In this document: positions 1-8,753 of the stretch, piece by piece | Numbering within the stretch: position 1 is the stretch's first letter | How the letters are laid out: each line of letters begins with the position of its first letter | DNA from: Paracoccus halophilus | GTDB lineage: Bacteria; Pseudomonadota; Alphaproteobacteria; Rhodobacterales; Rhodobacteraceae | Assembly (NCBI RefSeq): GCF_000763905.1 | Contig: NZ_JRKN01000007.1 | Location: 62,001 to 126,000 of the forward strand | Direction of reading: 5' to 3' | Length of the DNA: 64,000 nucleotides | The notes under the pieces: model-generated | The model's input: only the letters and a program-made list of their open reading frames with translations | Databases searched by the model: none | Told to the model about the DNA's origin: nothing | Translations under genes and position numbers: made by a program

Positions 1-1766
1 TGCGGCAGGGGCCGGCCCACATGCTCGGGATAGACCGACAGCTTGTCGGGCGCGGTCATATGCAGATAGCGGATGCCCAGCCCGGCCAGGCGGTCGCGCC
101 GCGCGGTCAGCAGATCGGCCCAGTCCCGCGCATGCTTGTCGGTGAAGTGATCGTCCTGGGTATAGTAACGATGCACATTGTTCGAGCCGGTCCAGAGGAA
201 CAGCCAGCCATCCCTGCCGGACAGGACACCGTTCTCGATCCGGCCCCGTTCGGGCATGTTCAGCAATGGCAGATTGGGGTTGGCGCGCGCCAGAATGCTG
301 CGTACCGCAGCGGCGTTGAAGGGCACGCCCAGCCGGTCGAACAGCGGCTTCAGCGCGGCCTCGTTGCCGATATAATCGTCATAGGCAATTTCGATGCAGC
401 GATCCGGATGCGCGGCGGCGAACTTGCGGAACAGCTGGTCGGCGCGGGCATATTCATGCTCGTTCGCGACCTCGCCCGAGGCACGGTTGGCGGCGATCAC
501 CCGGCCCGTGTCGCGGGTGTTGAAGATCAGCAATGCCCGCGGAAAGCGCAGGCGCAGATAGTTGCAATAGGCGACGAATTCCGGGCGCGGCATCAGCCGG
601 GTCTCGGTGCAGCCGATGATATGACTGTCCTTGGGCGGGCGCAGGACATGATCGACGAAACCGGCCGAGAGCTTGTCGGCAAAGGCCCTGGCCTGAATTT
701 CCGGCGCACCGAACCAGGCAGAGCCGGGACCCGCCGCGCCGTCCTTCTGCCGCTGTGCCTTGTCCAGCCCGGCAGCAAGCTGCGCCACACCGACGAGCAC
801 GCCGCCATTGCCGCCCCGGATGCAGATGCCGGGCACGGTGTTCAGCGCCTCTTGCACGATGCCGGCGCCGGCATGCGGATAGCTGATGATGAAAGCCTGC
901 TCGAACGGGCCGGTGGGCTTGTCCGGCGCCCGGGCGGCCGCAGCGGGGGATGCCTTTGTGGCGGGCCTGGGCGCGGGCTTGGCTGCGGGTTTTGCGGCTG
1001 GCCGGCGGTTCGGCAGGCCGGTCAGCTTGCAAAAGGCGTTGTAATTTGGGTTGAACAGGTTGTTGAGCCGTTCGGTCGTCTCGGGCGAAAGCGGATAGGT
1101 CGCGTTCTTGTCCTGATGGCTGTATTTCCGTTCCCCGAACCTTTCGTCACGGATCGGATCGACGCCGATATGGCGAAAGATCCGCTCCATGGTCTGCTGC
1201 GGGTCCTGCGACAGGCTTTCGTTCTCGACCGCAAGGAAACGGTCGCCGAACACGGTCCGGTAATTATGGGCCTTGCGGAAATACAGGCTGAAATTCAGGC
1301 ACTGCATCAGATACATGTCGATCTGGTGGATCTGGCTGACCGCGGCTTCCAGATCGCGGGAAAAGAACTCTTCCGGCGAAATGCTCCTGAGTGCCTCGAT
1401 CTTGTTGATCTTGCGCAGGTGATTGAAATGCGACAGCGCGCGGTCGATCGGGTCGCGGGCCATCATGATCACGCGGGCGTCCGGATTATAGTCGTGAATG
1501 CGGCGCGGGATCACCGGCTCGTTGGCCATGTCGAAATAGGTCGGGCTGGCATCGAGATAATGCTGGTCCGGGGGCAAGTGGCTGAAATGCGCGTGATACC
1601 AGTCCGGCCCCTTGGTGTCGAAAAGCGAGAAGTAATGGATTTCCTTTTGCGTGCCGGCATGGATTTCCGGGTGCAGCGACAGGAACTCGTGCAGGATGGT
1701 CGTGCCGCCCTTCATCGTGCCGACAATGAAGATATCAGGCCTGTTCACGGTCTGGTGGTCTTTCAT
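1..1766 (-). CDS. Sulfotransferase / sulfotransferase-like / SGNH-type fusion protein (3' end outside window)
   Basis: The frame is open from the ATG at 1766 to the window edge, giving 588 codons with no stop. A purine-rich GGGAAAG precedes the ATG, and the upstream gene ends 32 bases away, so the two are probably co-transcribed. Residues 10-250 are a PAPS-dependent sulfotransferase: the 5'-phosphosulfate loop VGTMKGGTT is at 15-23 and a 3'-phosphate motif (MMARDPIDRALSHF) at about 101-114. An Ala/Pro/Lys linker (about 262-292) leads to a second, weaker sulfotransferase-like domain (about 298-500) whose loop reads SYPHAGAG. From about 520 a third domain begins (NGVLSGRDGWLFLW, then TAPDKLSVYPEH), resembling the start of AlgX/AlgJ SGNH-hydrolase-like acetyltransferase domains. 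Likely role, by inference: sulfation and perhaps acylation of a surface glycan. The third domain is incomplete, so its catalytic residues cannot be judged. Confidence 0.75.
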   Translation of the reverse strand, partial: MKDHQTVNRPDIFIVGTMKGGTTILHEFLSLHPEIHAGTQKEIHYFSLFDTKGPDWYHAHFSHLPPDQHYLDASPTYFDMANEPVIPRRIHDYNPDARVIMMARDPIDRALSHFNHLRKINKIEALRSISPEEFFSRDLEAAVSQIHQIDMYLMQCLNFSLYFRKAHNYRTVFGDRFLAVENESLSQDPQQTMERIFRHIGVDPIRDERFGERKYSHQDKNATYPLSPETTERLNNLFNPNYNAFCKLTGLPNRRPAAKPAAKPAPRPATKASPAAAARAPDKPTGPFEQAFIISYPHAGAGIVQEALNTVPGICIRGGNGGVLVGVAQLAAGLDKAQRQKDGAAGPGSAWFGAPEIQARAFADKLSAGFVDHVLRPPKDSHIIGCTETRLMPRPEFVAYCNYLRLRFPRALLIFNTRDTGRVIAANRASGEVANEHEYARADQLFRKFAAAHPDRCIEIAYDDYIGNEAALKPLFDRLGVPFNAAAVRSILARANPNLPLLNMPERGRIENGVLSGRDGWLFLWTGSNNVHRYYTQDDHFTDKHARDWADLLTARRDRLAGLGIRYLHMTAPDKLSVYPEHVGRPLP

Positions 1767-1798
1767 CTCGAGTCTTTCCCTTTTTCAGCGGGCAGAGG

Positions 1799-4700
1799 TC
1801 ATGCCCGGCGGCGGGTTGGTTTCAATCCGAACTGGTTCTCGAGTTCCGTGATCGCGGCGGCCGCGCGGCGATCGCGCTCGGCATCCGTGCCGATCAGATC
1901 GCGCGCCTTGCCCTGCATGCGGATGATCTCGTCCAGTTGCTTTTCATTGAAGTTCGAGATGGTGACGCTGGACTGGTGCCGGCGGTGAAGGTTTTTTGAC
2001 AGGGCCGAATAGGCGATGTCGCCCCGCGCCATCAGGTTCAGATAGACTGCCCAGTCGCCGGCGAAGCGCAGCCCCTCGATTTCGGCGCGATGCTGCTGGA
2101 ACACCTCGCGCAGCGCATCGGCGCGCATGACCACGGCCGAGGCGTTCAGGATGGTGTTTTTCAGAAACAGCGCCTGTTCGATCTCGGCGCGGCCGGAATT
2201 GACATAGTTCCGGTCCCATTTTCCGGGCGCGACGGCGTTCGTGTAATAACGGTAATCGCCGGCCAGCGGATTGCCCTTTTCGTCGATCTGGGCGGATTCG
2301 CAATAAGACAGAACCACGCCCGGCGCCTCGAAGCCGCGCATGACGGTGGACAGGAAATCCGGCGCGGCCAGATCGTCGGCCTCGGCGATCCAGATATAGT
2401 CGCCGCGGGCCAGTTCCAGACCCTTTTGCCATTGCCGGAAGACATTGCCGGAATTGGTCTCGTTGCGGATCACGCGGACCGGCGCCTGGCTGGCGGCGGC
2501 GAATTCCGCGATGATTTCCGGGCTGCGATCGGTCGAGCAATCGTCCAGCACGATGATCTCGAGAATCGGCATGTCCTGGGCGGCGACGCTTTCCAGCCGC
2601 TCGCGGATGTAATCCTGGTAATTGTAGCTGGGCACGATGACCGAGATGCGCGGCACCGGCCGGCCGCCAAAACTGAGCAGGTCCAGCGCATATTCGGTAA
2701 AGCCGGTATCTTCGGCGATGTGGCGGCTGGCGCGGGCGACCATCGCATCGCGTTCGGCGCCGCCCTGCAGCAGGTCCAGCGCGGCCCGCGCCATTTCGTC
2801 GGGGTTTTCGGCCGCCACCGCGCGGGCAAGGCCCCGGTCGGCCAGATCCGCCGCGCCGGTGACGCCGGCGAACATCACCACCGGCAGGCTGGCCGCCATC
2901 GCCTCGAGCACGACCGAAGGATAGGGATCCTCGCGCGAGGTCAGCAGGAACAGGTCCGAGGCGGCATAGAAGCGGGCGGGGTCCGGCCTGCGGCCCGGCA
3001 GGTGGATATGCGCGGCCACGCCAAGCTCTTTGGCCAGCGCCTGCACCCTGGGCAGTTCGTCGCGATCGGCATGGCCGATCCAGATCGCCTCGGCCGGCAG
3101 GCCGGCAGCGAGCATCGCCGCCACGGCGCGCACGAACAGATCGACCCCCTTGCGATGGTCGATATAGCCGGCGCCCAGGATCAGCGGCGCATCGGTCGCG
3201 ATGCCGAATTCGGCGCGCAGCGCGGCGCGGTCGGCATCATTGCGCGGCGCGGGGGAAAGATACAGGCCCTGCGGCCGGATCCCGGCCTGCGGCAGCGCGC
3301 TGCCCAATGTCTCCTGAAACTGGTCGCGGACGATGCGGGCCGGGAATATCGTCGGCACGCCGGCCTCGGCCAGATCGCGCATCTGCCGGCGAAGGTTCAA
3401 CTGACTGTAGACCGAGCGCATTTCATGGACCAGCGCGACGGGGCTGTAGCCGGCCTCTTGCAGCAGCGGGACCGCGCTTCCCGAAACGGTGGTGTTGGCG
3501 ATCGCGACTTCCAGATGCTCGTTGCGCAGCCCGCGCAGCATGCGCAGCGCCTCGTCGCGACGGGTCGCGGGATCGGGCAGTTCCACGACCTGTGCGACCT
3601 CGGCGTAATCCTTGACCAGCTCGCCGCCCTGCAGCAGGACGACCTTGACCAACAGCCCCGCCTGCCGATAGGCGCGCGCCAGGTTGAGCAGCAGGAACTG
3701 CGCGCCATGCGGATGCGCGTCATGGCCGATCAGCGTGACATGTTTCGGCGCCGCGCGCGGATCCAGCGCGTCGCGCGTGGTTTCCAGCCAAGCATAGCCA
3801 AAGCGGGTATCCGGTTCGAGATGGGCGCCTTCGGCCCATTCGTTCCAGGCGTTGCAGAAGATGATGCGCTCGTCCCGGGTGGGGGCGTCCGCCAGCGTCC
3901 GGGTCATGGCATTGTTCAGCCATGTCGCATATTCGCCGGGCGTATTGTTGAGGAAGATCGCGCCGCCCTTCTTGCGCCGCGCGCTGTTGTCCCAGGCCGG
4001 GCAGACCGAGCGGATCAGCCGGTAATCGGGGCGCGGATAGTCGCGGCTGCGATCGACATAGGAATTCCAGTCATAGATGATGCCGTTGAATTCCGGGTCC
4101 AGCCCCTCGACGCGGTCGGTCAGCACGGTGGGCGAGGCATTGTTGGGCGGGAATTCGATCGCGGCGTCGAAATCATAGGTCTTGGGGTCGGCAAGCTCGA
4201 AGGACTGGGTATAGGCCAGATAGATCTCGCCCACGCCGTTCTCGCGGCACCACTCGCGCCAGCGCCCGGCGGTGGCGGCGGGATCGGGCAGCAGGCTGGG
4301 GCGATAGACCAGCACCAGCGGCCTGCCGTCGATCCGGATATAGCGCGGATCGCGCAGATAGGGGGCGAGCGCCGCGATAAAGGCCAGATCGTCCTCGGGC
4401 GAATGGTCCTGGGCGATCAGGATTTCGGCATCCTTGCCGTCCCAGCGGCGCGACCAGTTCTCGTTCGCCCAGCAGATGCAGAAGGGGAAATCCAGTTCGG
4501 CATGCGCGAGCCAGTTCTCGACCGGCTTTTCCAGCAGCCGCTTGCCGGCGAACCAGTACCAGTAAAAGCAGAAGCCGCCCAGGCCATAAAGTTTCGCCAG
4601 TTCGATCTGGCGTTTCTGCGCCTCGATATCGGTCAGGTCGTAATAGCCGATATCCAGCGGCTCATGCGGCTGGTAATGGCCGGGGAACATGGGCTGCGTG

Positions 4701-6766
4701 ACCCGTACATTGGTCCATTCGGTAAAGCCCTTGCCCCACCATTCGTCATTTTCGGGAATGGTGTGGAACTGCGGCAGGTAAAAGGCGATCACCCGGGCCT
4801 TGGGGTCGGTCAGTTCGGTCTGGATGCGGCGCGGCACGAAATGATCCGCCGTGTCAACCGCGACCATGCCGCCGGGCGAATCCGCGGCTGCGGGCGCGGC
4901 CTCGGACTGGAAGCGGGCCGCCGACTGGCCGGGTTTTGCCGGGGCCGGCGCGGGTTTTTCGAAGGGCGCCACCTGAACCGCCAGCCAGTGCTGGTAAAGT
5001 GCCGTCGAGCCGAACAGCCGGCGGCCGGCGGATGAGGAAAATATCCGGTTCTTCCACTGCACGCGCCGGTTGGTCGGGATCGGCAGCCGGCGCCAGACCC
5101 CCAGGGCGATCCCGGCCGCGATACGGCGCAGAAGCCGGAGGATCCCGCGCAGCGCAGTGCTGAGCGCGCGCATCGGCCGCGTCACCCGCCACGAGGTGCT
5201 GGCATAGACCGCGCGCAGCATGTTCGAGAGATTCTCGATCTCGGCCAGACGGTCCTGAACGCCGCGCGCGTAATGGCCGGCCTCGATCCGTGACGCGTCC
5301 AGAGCCTGTGACAGACGGCCGGCCTCGATCCGTGACGCGTCCAGAGCCTGTGACAGACGGCCGGCCTCGATCCGTGACGCGTCCAGAGCCTGTGACAGCC
5401 GGGCGGCCTCGTCCTGTTTCTGGCGCAATTCCTCCTGGGCCTTCTGCAGCGCGCTTGCCGATTTTTGCGCCCTGTGCTGCAGGTCCTTCAGCCGCGCCCG
5501 GTCCTGTCGGTAAACCTCGCGGTCGCGCTCATAGGCGGTCTGCACTTCGATGCGCGCGGCCTCGGTCTGCGCGCGGGCGTTCTCGGCCCGGCTCAGCCGG
5601 TCGATCGAGGCGCCGAGCTGGCGCTGCTTTTCCTCAAGTTGCGAGCGCAGATCATTGATATAAAGTTCGTTTTTCTTGTTCAGGTCCAAGACGACATCAT
5701 GCAGTTTCCAGATGCCTTCCAGACCATGCGAAAGCTCGGTATTGCGGCGCGCCAATTCGTCGCTGGTCAGCTTGTGCAGGGCGATATCGGCGCTGACACT
5801 GGCCAGTTCATGGCGCGTGTCGCGGATCGCGGGCAGGGTCAGTTCGACCAGCTCGTCGAACCGTTCGGCAATGGCATCCATCTGGGCCATGGCCGTCGCG
5901 TCCTGCGGATCTTTGGCGAATGCCGCGCAGGCGTCAAAGCCGCGCAGCGCCAGCCCGTTCGTGTAGCTTGTCCGCGCCAGATCCTCGGCGGTCCATCTGT
6001 TGTGACGGGCATCCTTGACGATGGCCTTTTTGACATCGGCGGCGATCTTTCCCAGATCATTCGGCCAATTCAGCCCCAGATCCGCGGCCATGCGGCCGAA
6101 GGTGTCGCGCCAGTCATCGAACAGGCTGTCATATGAGGTGAAGCTGCGCTTGCAGCCGCGGCTGTCGCGTTCGGCGTCGATCAGATGGCGCAACCACAGC
6201 ATGATCCCCTCGCGCATGCTGATTCCGTCGCGGGCAAGAAGCGAGCCGGCGACCTCCAGCGGGTTGCGATAGGGAATGACGACCAGCGGCTCGATCCTTT
6301 CGGCCTCCAGCGCGCGCAGGATCGGCGGCAGCAGGCGGCAGCTGCGCGGCTCTTTCAGCACCATCAGCGGCGCGTCGCCCTGTTCCTCGCGGAGAAAACC
6401 GCGCAGGTCCGAAATATAGCGCGCGACCAGATCCTGCGGCGCCGCGCCAAGGTCCAGCCGCGACCATTCGTTCCAGTCGCTGCCCAGATCCTGCAGCAGT
6501 TCGGAATTGCGGTTGTTCAGCCAGACCGGCTCCCAATGCCCGTATTCGTTATCTTTTGTGGCGCCGATCAGATCCGCAGGCAGCCTGGCGCCGGCCAGGC
6601 CGATCAACTGGGTGACGACACTGGTGCCCGAACGGTGCATTCCCAGGACCAGCAGGCATTGACGAACTGCTTGGGCTTTTTTCGCGGCTTTGGCGGGTTT
6701 GTTCGGCAATGTCGTTCTCGCGATCTGTGACGGGTGTTTGCTAATCGCTATGGCCGACTCGCGCAA
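1799..6766 (-). CDS. Giant multidomain glycan enzyme: sulfotransferase, coiled coil, WbsX-like, GT4, GT2
   Basis: The protein has 1655 residues. Residues about 35-330 are a sulfotransferase-family domain with P-loop-like GMHRSGTS at 42-49. Residues about 340-515 are a Glu/Gln/Arg-rich coiled coil that includes three exact copies of a 14-residue unit. After a basic linker, a WbsX-type glycosyltransferase domain starts near 659 (VIAFYLPQFHTIPEND, WWGKGFTEWTNV). A GT-B group 1 (GT4) domain follows from about 1017 (LILGAGYIDHRKGVDLFV, then SREDPYPSVVLEAMA). A GT-A family 2 domain ends the protein from about 1374 (SVIVPSYNYQDYI; metal-binding AEADD near 1462). No signal peptide is present, so it should act at the cytoplasmic face of the membrane. 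It probably builds and modifies a surface polysaccharide together with the downstream sulfotransferase fusion. The acceptor is unknown, and which domains are active cannot be told from sequence alone. Confidence 0.85.
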   Translation of the reverse strand: MRESAIAISKHPSQIARTTLPNKPAKAAKKAQAVRQCLLVLGMHRSGTSVVTQLIGLAGARLPADLIGATKDNEYGHWEPVWLNNRNSELLQDLGSDWNEWSRLDLGAAPQDLVARYISDLRGFLREEQGDAPLMVLKEPRSCRLLPPILRALEAERIEPLVVIPYRNPLEVAGSLLARDGISMREGIMLWLRHLIDAERDSRGCKRSFTSYDSLFDDWRDTFGRMAADLGLNWPNDLGKIAADVKKAIVKDARHNRWTAEDLARTSYTNGLALRGFDACAAFAKDPQDATAMAQMDAIAERFDELVELTLPAIRDTRHELASVSADIALHKLTSDELARRNTELSHGLEGIWKLHDVVLDLNKKNELYINDLRSQLEEKQRQLGASIDRLSRAENARAQTEAARIEVQTAYERDREVYRQDRARLKDLQHRAQKSASALQKAQEELRQKQDEAARLSQALDASRIEAGRLSQALDASRIEAGRLSQALDASRIEAGHYARGVQDRLAEIENLSNMLRAVYASTSWRVTRPMRALSTALRGILRLLRRIAAGIALGVWRRLPIPTNRRVQWKNRIFSSSAGRRLFGSTALYQHWLAVQVAPFEKPAPAPAKPGQSAARFQSEAAPAAADSPGGMVAVDTADHFVPRRIQTELTDPKARVIAFYLPQFHTIPENDEWWGKGFTEWTNVRVTQPMFPGHYQPHEPLDIGYYDLTDIEAQKRQIELAKLYGLGGFCFYWYWFAGKRLLEKPVENWLAHAELDFPFCICWANENWSRRWDGKDAEILIAQDHSPEDDLAFIAALAPYLRDPRYIRIDGRPLVLVYRPSLLPDPAATAGRWREWCRENGVGEIYLAYTQSFELADPKTYDFDAAIEFPPNNASPTVLTDRVEGLDPEFNGIIYDWNSYVDRSRDYPRPDYRLIRSVCPAWDNSARRKKGGAIFLNNTPGEYATWLNNAMTRTLADAPTRDERIIFCNAWNEWAEGAHLEPDTRFGYAWLETTRDALDPRAAPKHVTLIGHDAHPHGAQFLLLNLARAYRQAGLLVKVVLLQGGELVKDYAEVAQVVELPDPATRRDEALRMLRGLRNEHLEVAIANTTVSGSAVPLLQEAGYSPVALVHEMRSVYSQLNLRRQMRDLAEAGVPTIFPARIVRDQFQETLGSALPQAGIRPQGLYLSPAPRNDADRAALRAEFGIATDAPLILGAGYIDHRKGVDLFVRAVAAMLAAGLPAEAIWIGHADRDELPRVQALAKELGVAAHIHLPGRRPDPARFYAASDLFLLTSREDPYPSVVLEAMAASLPVVMFAGVTGAADLADRGLARAVAAENPDEMARAALDLLQGGAERDAMVARASRHIAEDTGFTEYALDLLSFGGRPVPRISVIVPSYNYQDYIRERLESVAAQDMPILEIIVLDDCSTDRSPEIIAEFAAASQAPVRVIRNETNSGNVFRQWQKGLELARGDYIWIAEADDLAAPDFLSTVMRGFEAPGVVLSYCESAQIDEKGNPLAGDYRYYTNAVAPGKWDRNYVNSGRAEIEQALFLKNTILNASAVVMRADALREVFQQHRAEIEGLRFAGDWAVYLNLMARGDIAYSALSKNLHRRHQSSVTISNFNEKQLDEIIRMQGKARDLIGTDAERDRRAAAAITELENQFGLKPTRRRA
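5275..5400 (-). repeat. Three tandem copies of a 42-bp unit inside the coiled-coil coding region
   Basis: The 42-base unit occupies 5275-5316, 5317-5358 and 5359-5400; the copies are identical except for one base near the end of the third. Because 42 is a multiple of three the frame is kept, and each copy encodes LSQALDASRIEAGR within the coiled coil (protein residues about 456-498). Near-perfect identity at the DNA level implies recent duplication and possible copy-number change by slippage. Confidence 0.95.
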
Positions 6767-6795
6767 CCCGGGATGAGGGAAGATCCGGCCCCGGA

Positions 6796-7842
6796 TCAGG
6801 CATCGGGATCGCGGTAGTCATGGGTCTTGCCCCGCCAGTCGCGGATCAGCCATCGCCCCGGCGCGACCTGCTGTGCGTGGCCCGGATCCAGCGGCACCTT
6901 GCCATGCCCGCCGGGCAGGTCCAGCACATATTGCGGCAGGCAGGTGCCCGAGATGCGTCCGCGCAGGCGCGCCATGATCTCCTGCCCCTCGGTGATCGAG
7001 GTGCGGAAATGGCCGGTGCCGCGCGCCAGGTCGCAGTGATGCAGGTAATAGGGTTTGACGCGGTTGCGGATCAGCGCGCGAAACAGATCGGCCAGCGTGT
7101 CGGCATCGGCATTGACGCCGCGCAGCAGCACCGTCTGCGACAGGAGCGGGATGCCGGCATCGGCCAGCCGGGCAAGGGCGGCGCAGGCATCCGGCGTCAA
7201 CTCATTCGCGTGGTTGCTATGCAGCACGAGCCAGACCGTCAGCCGCGCCGGACGCAGCGCCGCCAGCATGGCCGGGTCGATGCGGCCGGGGGCGACCACC
7301 GGGATGCGGGTATGGATGCGCACCAGATCGACATGGGCGATCCCGTCCAGCCGCGCCATGACCGCCGCGATGCGGCGCGCGGACAGCACCAGCGGATCGC
7401 CGCCGGTCAGGATCACCTCGCGGATGGCCGGGGTCGCGGCGATATGGGCCAGCGCGGCATCTATCTCGCGCGCGGGCAGGGTGCCCTCATCGCCGACCAC
7501 CTCGCGGCGGAAACAGAAGCGGCAATAGACCTCGCAACTGCGGGTGATGTGCAGGATCGCCCGGTCGGGATAGCGATGGGTCAGGCCGGGGACGGGGCTG
7601 TGCGCCTCGTCGCCGATGGGATCGGCCAGTTCCTCGGGGCGGGTGATCAGCTCGCGCGGGTCGGGCACGAATTGCGCGGCGACGGGATCGGCCGGGCCGT
7701 CCGTCTGCACGGCGGCCCGCATGGCGGGCGTCATGCGGATGCGGAATCCGGCCGCGACCTGCTCGAGCCGCGCGGCATCGCCCGAGGGCGCAAGGCCGGC
7801 GGCGATCATCTGCGATACGGTGGTCAGGGGGCGTTCGGGCAC
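6796..7842 (-). CDS. KamA-family radical SAM protein (lysine 2,3-aminomutase-like / EpmB-like)
   Basis: 348 residues starting with GTG at 7842; GAGG lies five bases upstream and no in-frame ATG is better placed. The radical SAM cluster motif CEVYCRFCFRRE (CxxxCxxC) sits near residue 105, followed by a GGDP motif (ILTGGDPLVLS) typical of the family. At about 350 residues it lacks the long extensions of catabolic clostridial lysine 2,3-aminomutases, which makes it closer to EpmB, the enzyme that converts lysine to beta-lysine for elongation factor P. Neither efp nor the ligase epmA is visible in the window, so the substrate assignment is by family only. It ends 29 bases before the giant glycosyltransferase gene, so read-through into that gene is possible. 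Confidence 0.8.
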   Translation of the reverse strand: MPERPLTTVSQMIAAGLAPSGDAARLEQVAAGFRIRMTPAMRAAVQTDGPADPVAAQFVPDPRELITRPEELADPIGDEAHSPVPGLTHRYPDRAILHITRSCEVYCRFCFRREVVGDEGTLPAREIDAALAHIAATPAIREVILTGGDPLVLSARRIAAVMARLDGIAHVDLVRIHTRIPVVAPGRIDPAMLAALRPARLTVWLVLHSNHANELTPDACAALARLADAGIPLLSQTVLLRGVNADADTLADLFRALIRNRVKPYYLHHCDLARGTGHFRTSITEGQEIMARLRGRISGTCLPQYVLDLPGGHGKVPLDPGHAQQVAPGRWLIRDWRGKTHDYRDPDA

Positions 7843-7858
7843 GCGGGCCTCATCGGGG

Positions 7859-7901
7859 TTGCAAGGGCGGGCGTTTAACCCGGGGCTGCCCGCCCTTGCA
7901 A
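7859..7901 (-). terminator. Intrinsic terminator after the dpp operon
   Basis: A perfect 14-bp inverted repeat (7859-7872 with 7888-7901, sequence TTGCAAGGGCGGGC and its complement) encloses a 15-base loop. It lies just past the stop of the last ABC-transporter gene and immediately before the KamA-like start. No long U run follows, as is common in this GC-rich group. Confidence 0.7.
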
Positions 7902-7907
7902 GGCTGC

Positions 7908-8753
7908 TTAGCCGCCGGCAGCCGCGCGCATTGCCTGCCGGCGGGCGACGCGGGCGCGGATCGCGTCCAGATCGGTGACCGGCGTGGCGGCGAAAAGCTC
8001 GCGCGTATAGGGGTGCTGCGGATCGGCAAAGACCGCCTCGCGGCTGCCCTGTTCGACCGCCTCGCCCTGGTTCATCACCAGCACGTCATCGGCGATATAA
8101 CGCACCACCGACAGATCGTGGCTGATGAAGACATAGGCCAGGTTGAACTCTTCCTGCAGATCCGCCAGCAGGTTCAGCACCTGCGCCTGCACCGACAGGT
8201 CCAGCGCCGAGACCGGCTCGTCCAGCACCAGCAGCGTCGGGTTCAGCATCAGCGCCCGCGCAATCGCGATCCGCTGCCGCTGCCCGCCGGAAAACATGTG
8301 CGGATAGCGGTTGAAATGCTCGGCCGGCAGCCCGACCTTGACCAGCATTTCGCGCGCGCGGTCGCGCCGTTCCGGGGCGGGCGTGTCGGTGTTCAGAAAC
8401 AAGGGCTCCATCAGCACATCGCCGATCTTCTGGCGCGGATTCAGGCTGCCGTAAGGGTTCTGGAACACTATCTGCACCTTGGAGCGCATTTCGCGCGTGG
8501 GGCGGGTCTTGCCGATATCGACGGGCTTGCCCTCGATCAGCAGCTCGCCCCCCGTTGCCTGGTCGATCAGCGCCACGATCCGCGCCAGAGTGGACTTGCC
8601 CGAGCCGGATTCGCCCACGATGGCCAGCGTCTTGCCGCGCTCGACCGCGAAACTGATCCCCTTGACCGCATGCACCGTTTTCGCCGGGCGCATCAGCGAG
8701 CCCGCGATGTGATAGTCGCGGATCAGGTTCCTGCCTTCGACGACCACGCTCAT
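7908..8753 (-). CDS. dppF: Dipeptide/oligopeptide ABC transporter, second ATPase (DppF-like)
   Basis: 281-residue cytoplasmic ATPase of the peptide/nickel importer family. Walker A is GESGSGKST, the ABC signature FSGGQRQRIAIARAL, and Walker B LLVLDEPVSALD. The C-terminal extension (ELFAATPVTDLDAIRAR) is typical of oligopeptide transporter ATPases. Its ATG overlaps the stop of the preceding ATPase gene by four bases, implying translational coupling. With its partner it forms the hetero-ATPase pair driving uptake of short peptides brought by the periplasmic binding protein at the start of the operon. Substrate is assigned by family and operon order only. Confidence 0.9.
   Translation of the reverse strand: MSVVVEGRNLIRDYHIAGSLMRPAKTVHAVKGISFAVERGKTLAIVGESGSGKSTLARIVALIDQATGGELLIEGKPVDIGKTRPTREMRSKVQIVFQNPYGSLNPRQKIGDVLMEPLFLNTDTPAPERRDRAREMLVKVGLPAEHFNRYPHMFSGGQRQRIAIARALMLNPTLLVLDEPVSALDLSVQAQVLNLLADLQEEFNLAYVFISHDLSVVRYIADDVLVMNQGEAVEQGSREAVFADPQHPYTRELFAATPVTDLDAIRARVARRQAMRAAAGG

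Noticed and set aside
21-1988. Long open plus-strand frame (655 codons)
   Set aside because: Antisense shadow of the sulfotransferase fusion; the translation is low in family-like sequence and rich in the His/Gln/Asp patterns typical of GC-rich antisense frames.
2090-5035. 981-codon plus-strand frame
   Set aside because: Antisense to the giant glycosyltransferase gene, whose domains are unmistakable on the minus strand.
5275-5400. Short direct repeats considered as a CRISPR array
   Set aside because: The copies are contiguous with no spacers and keep the reading frame of a coiled coil.
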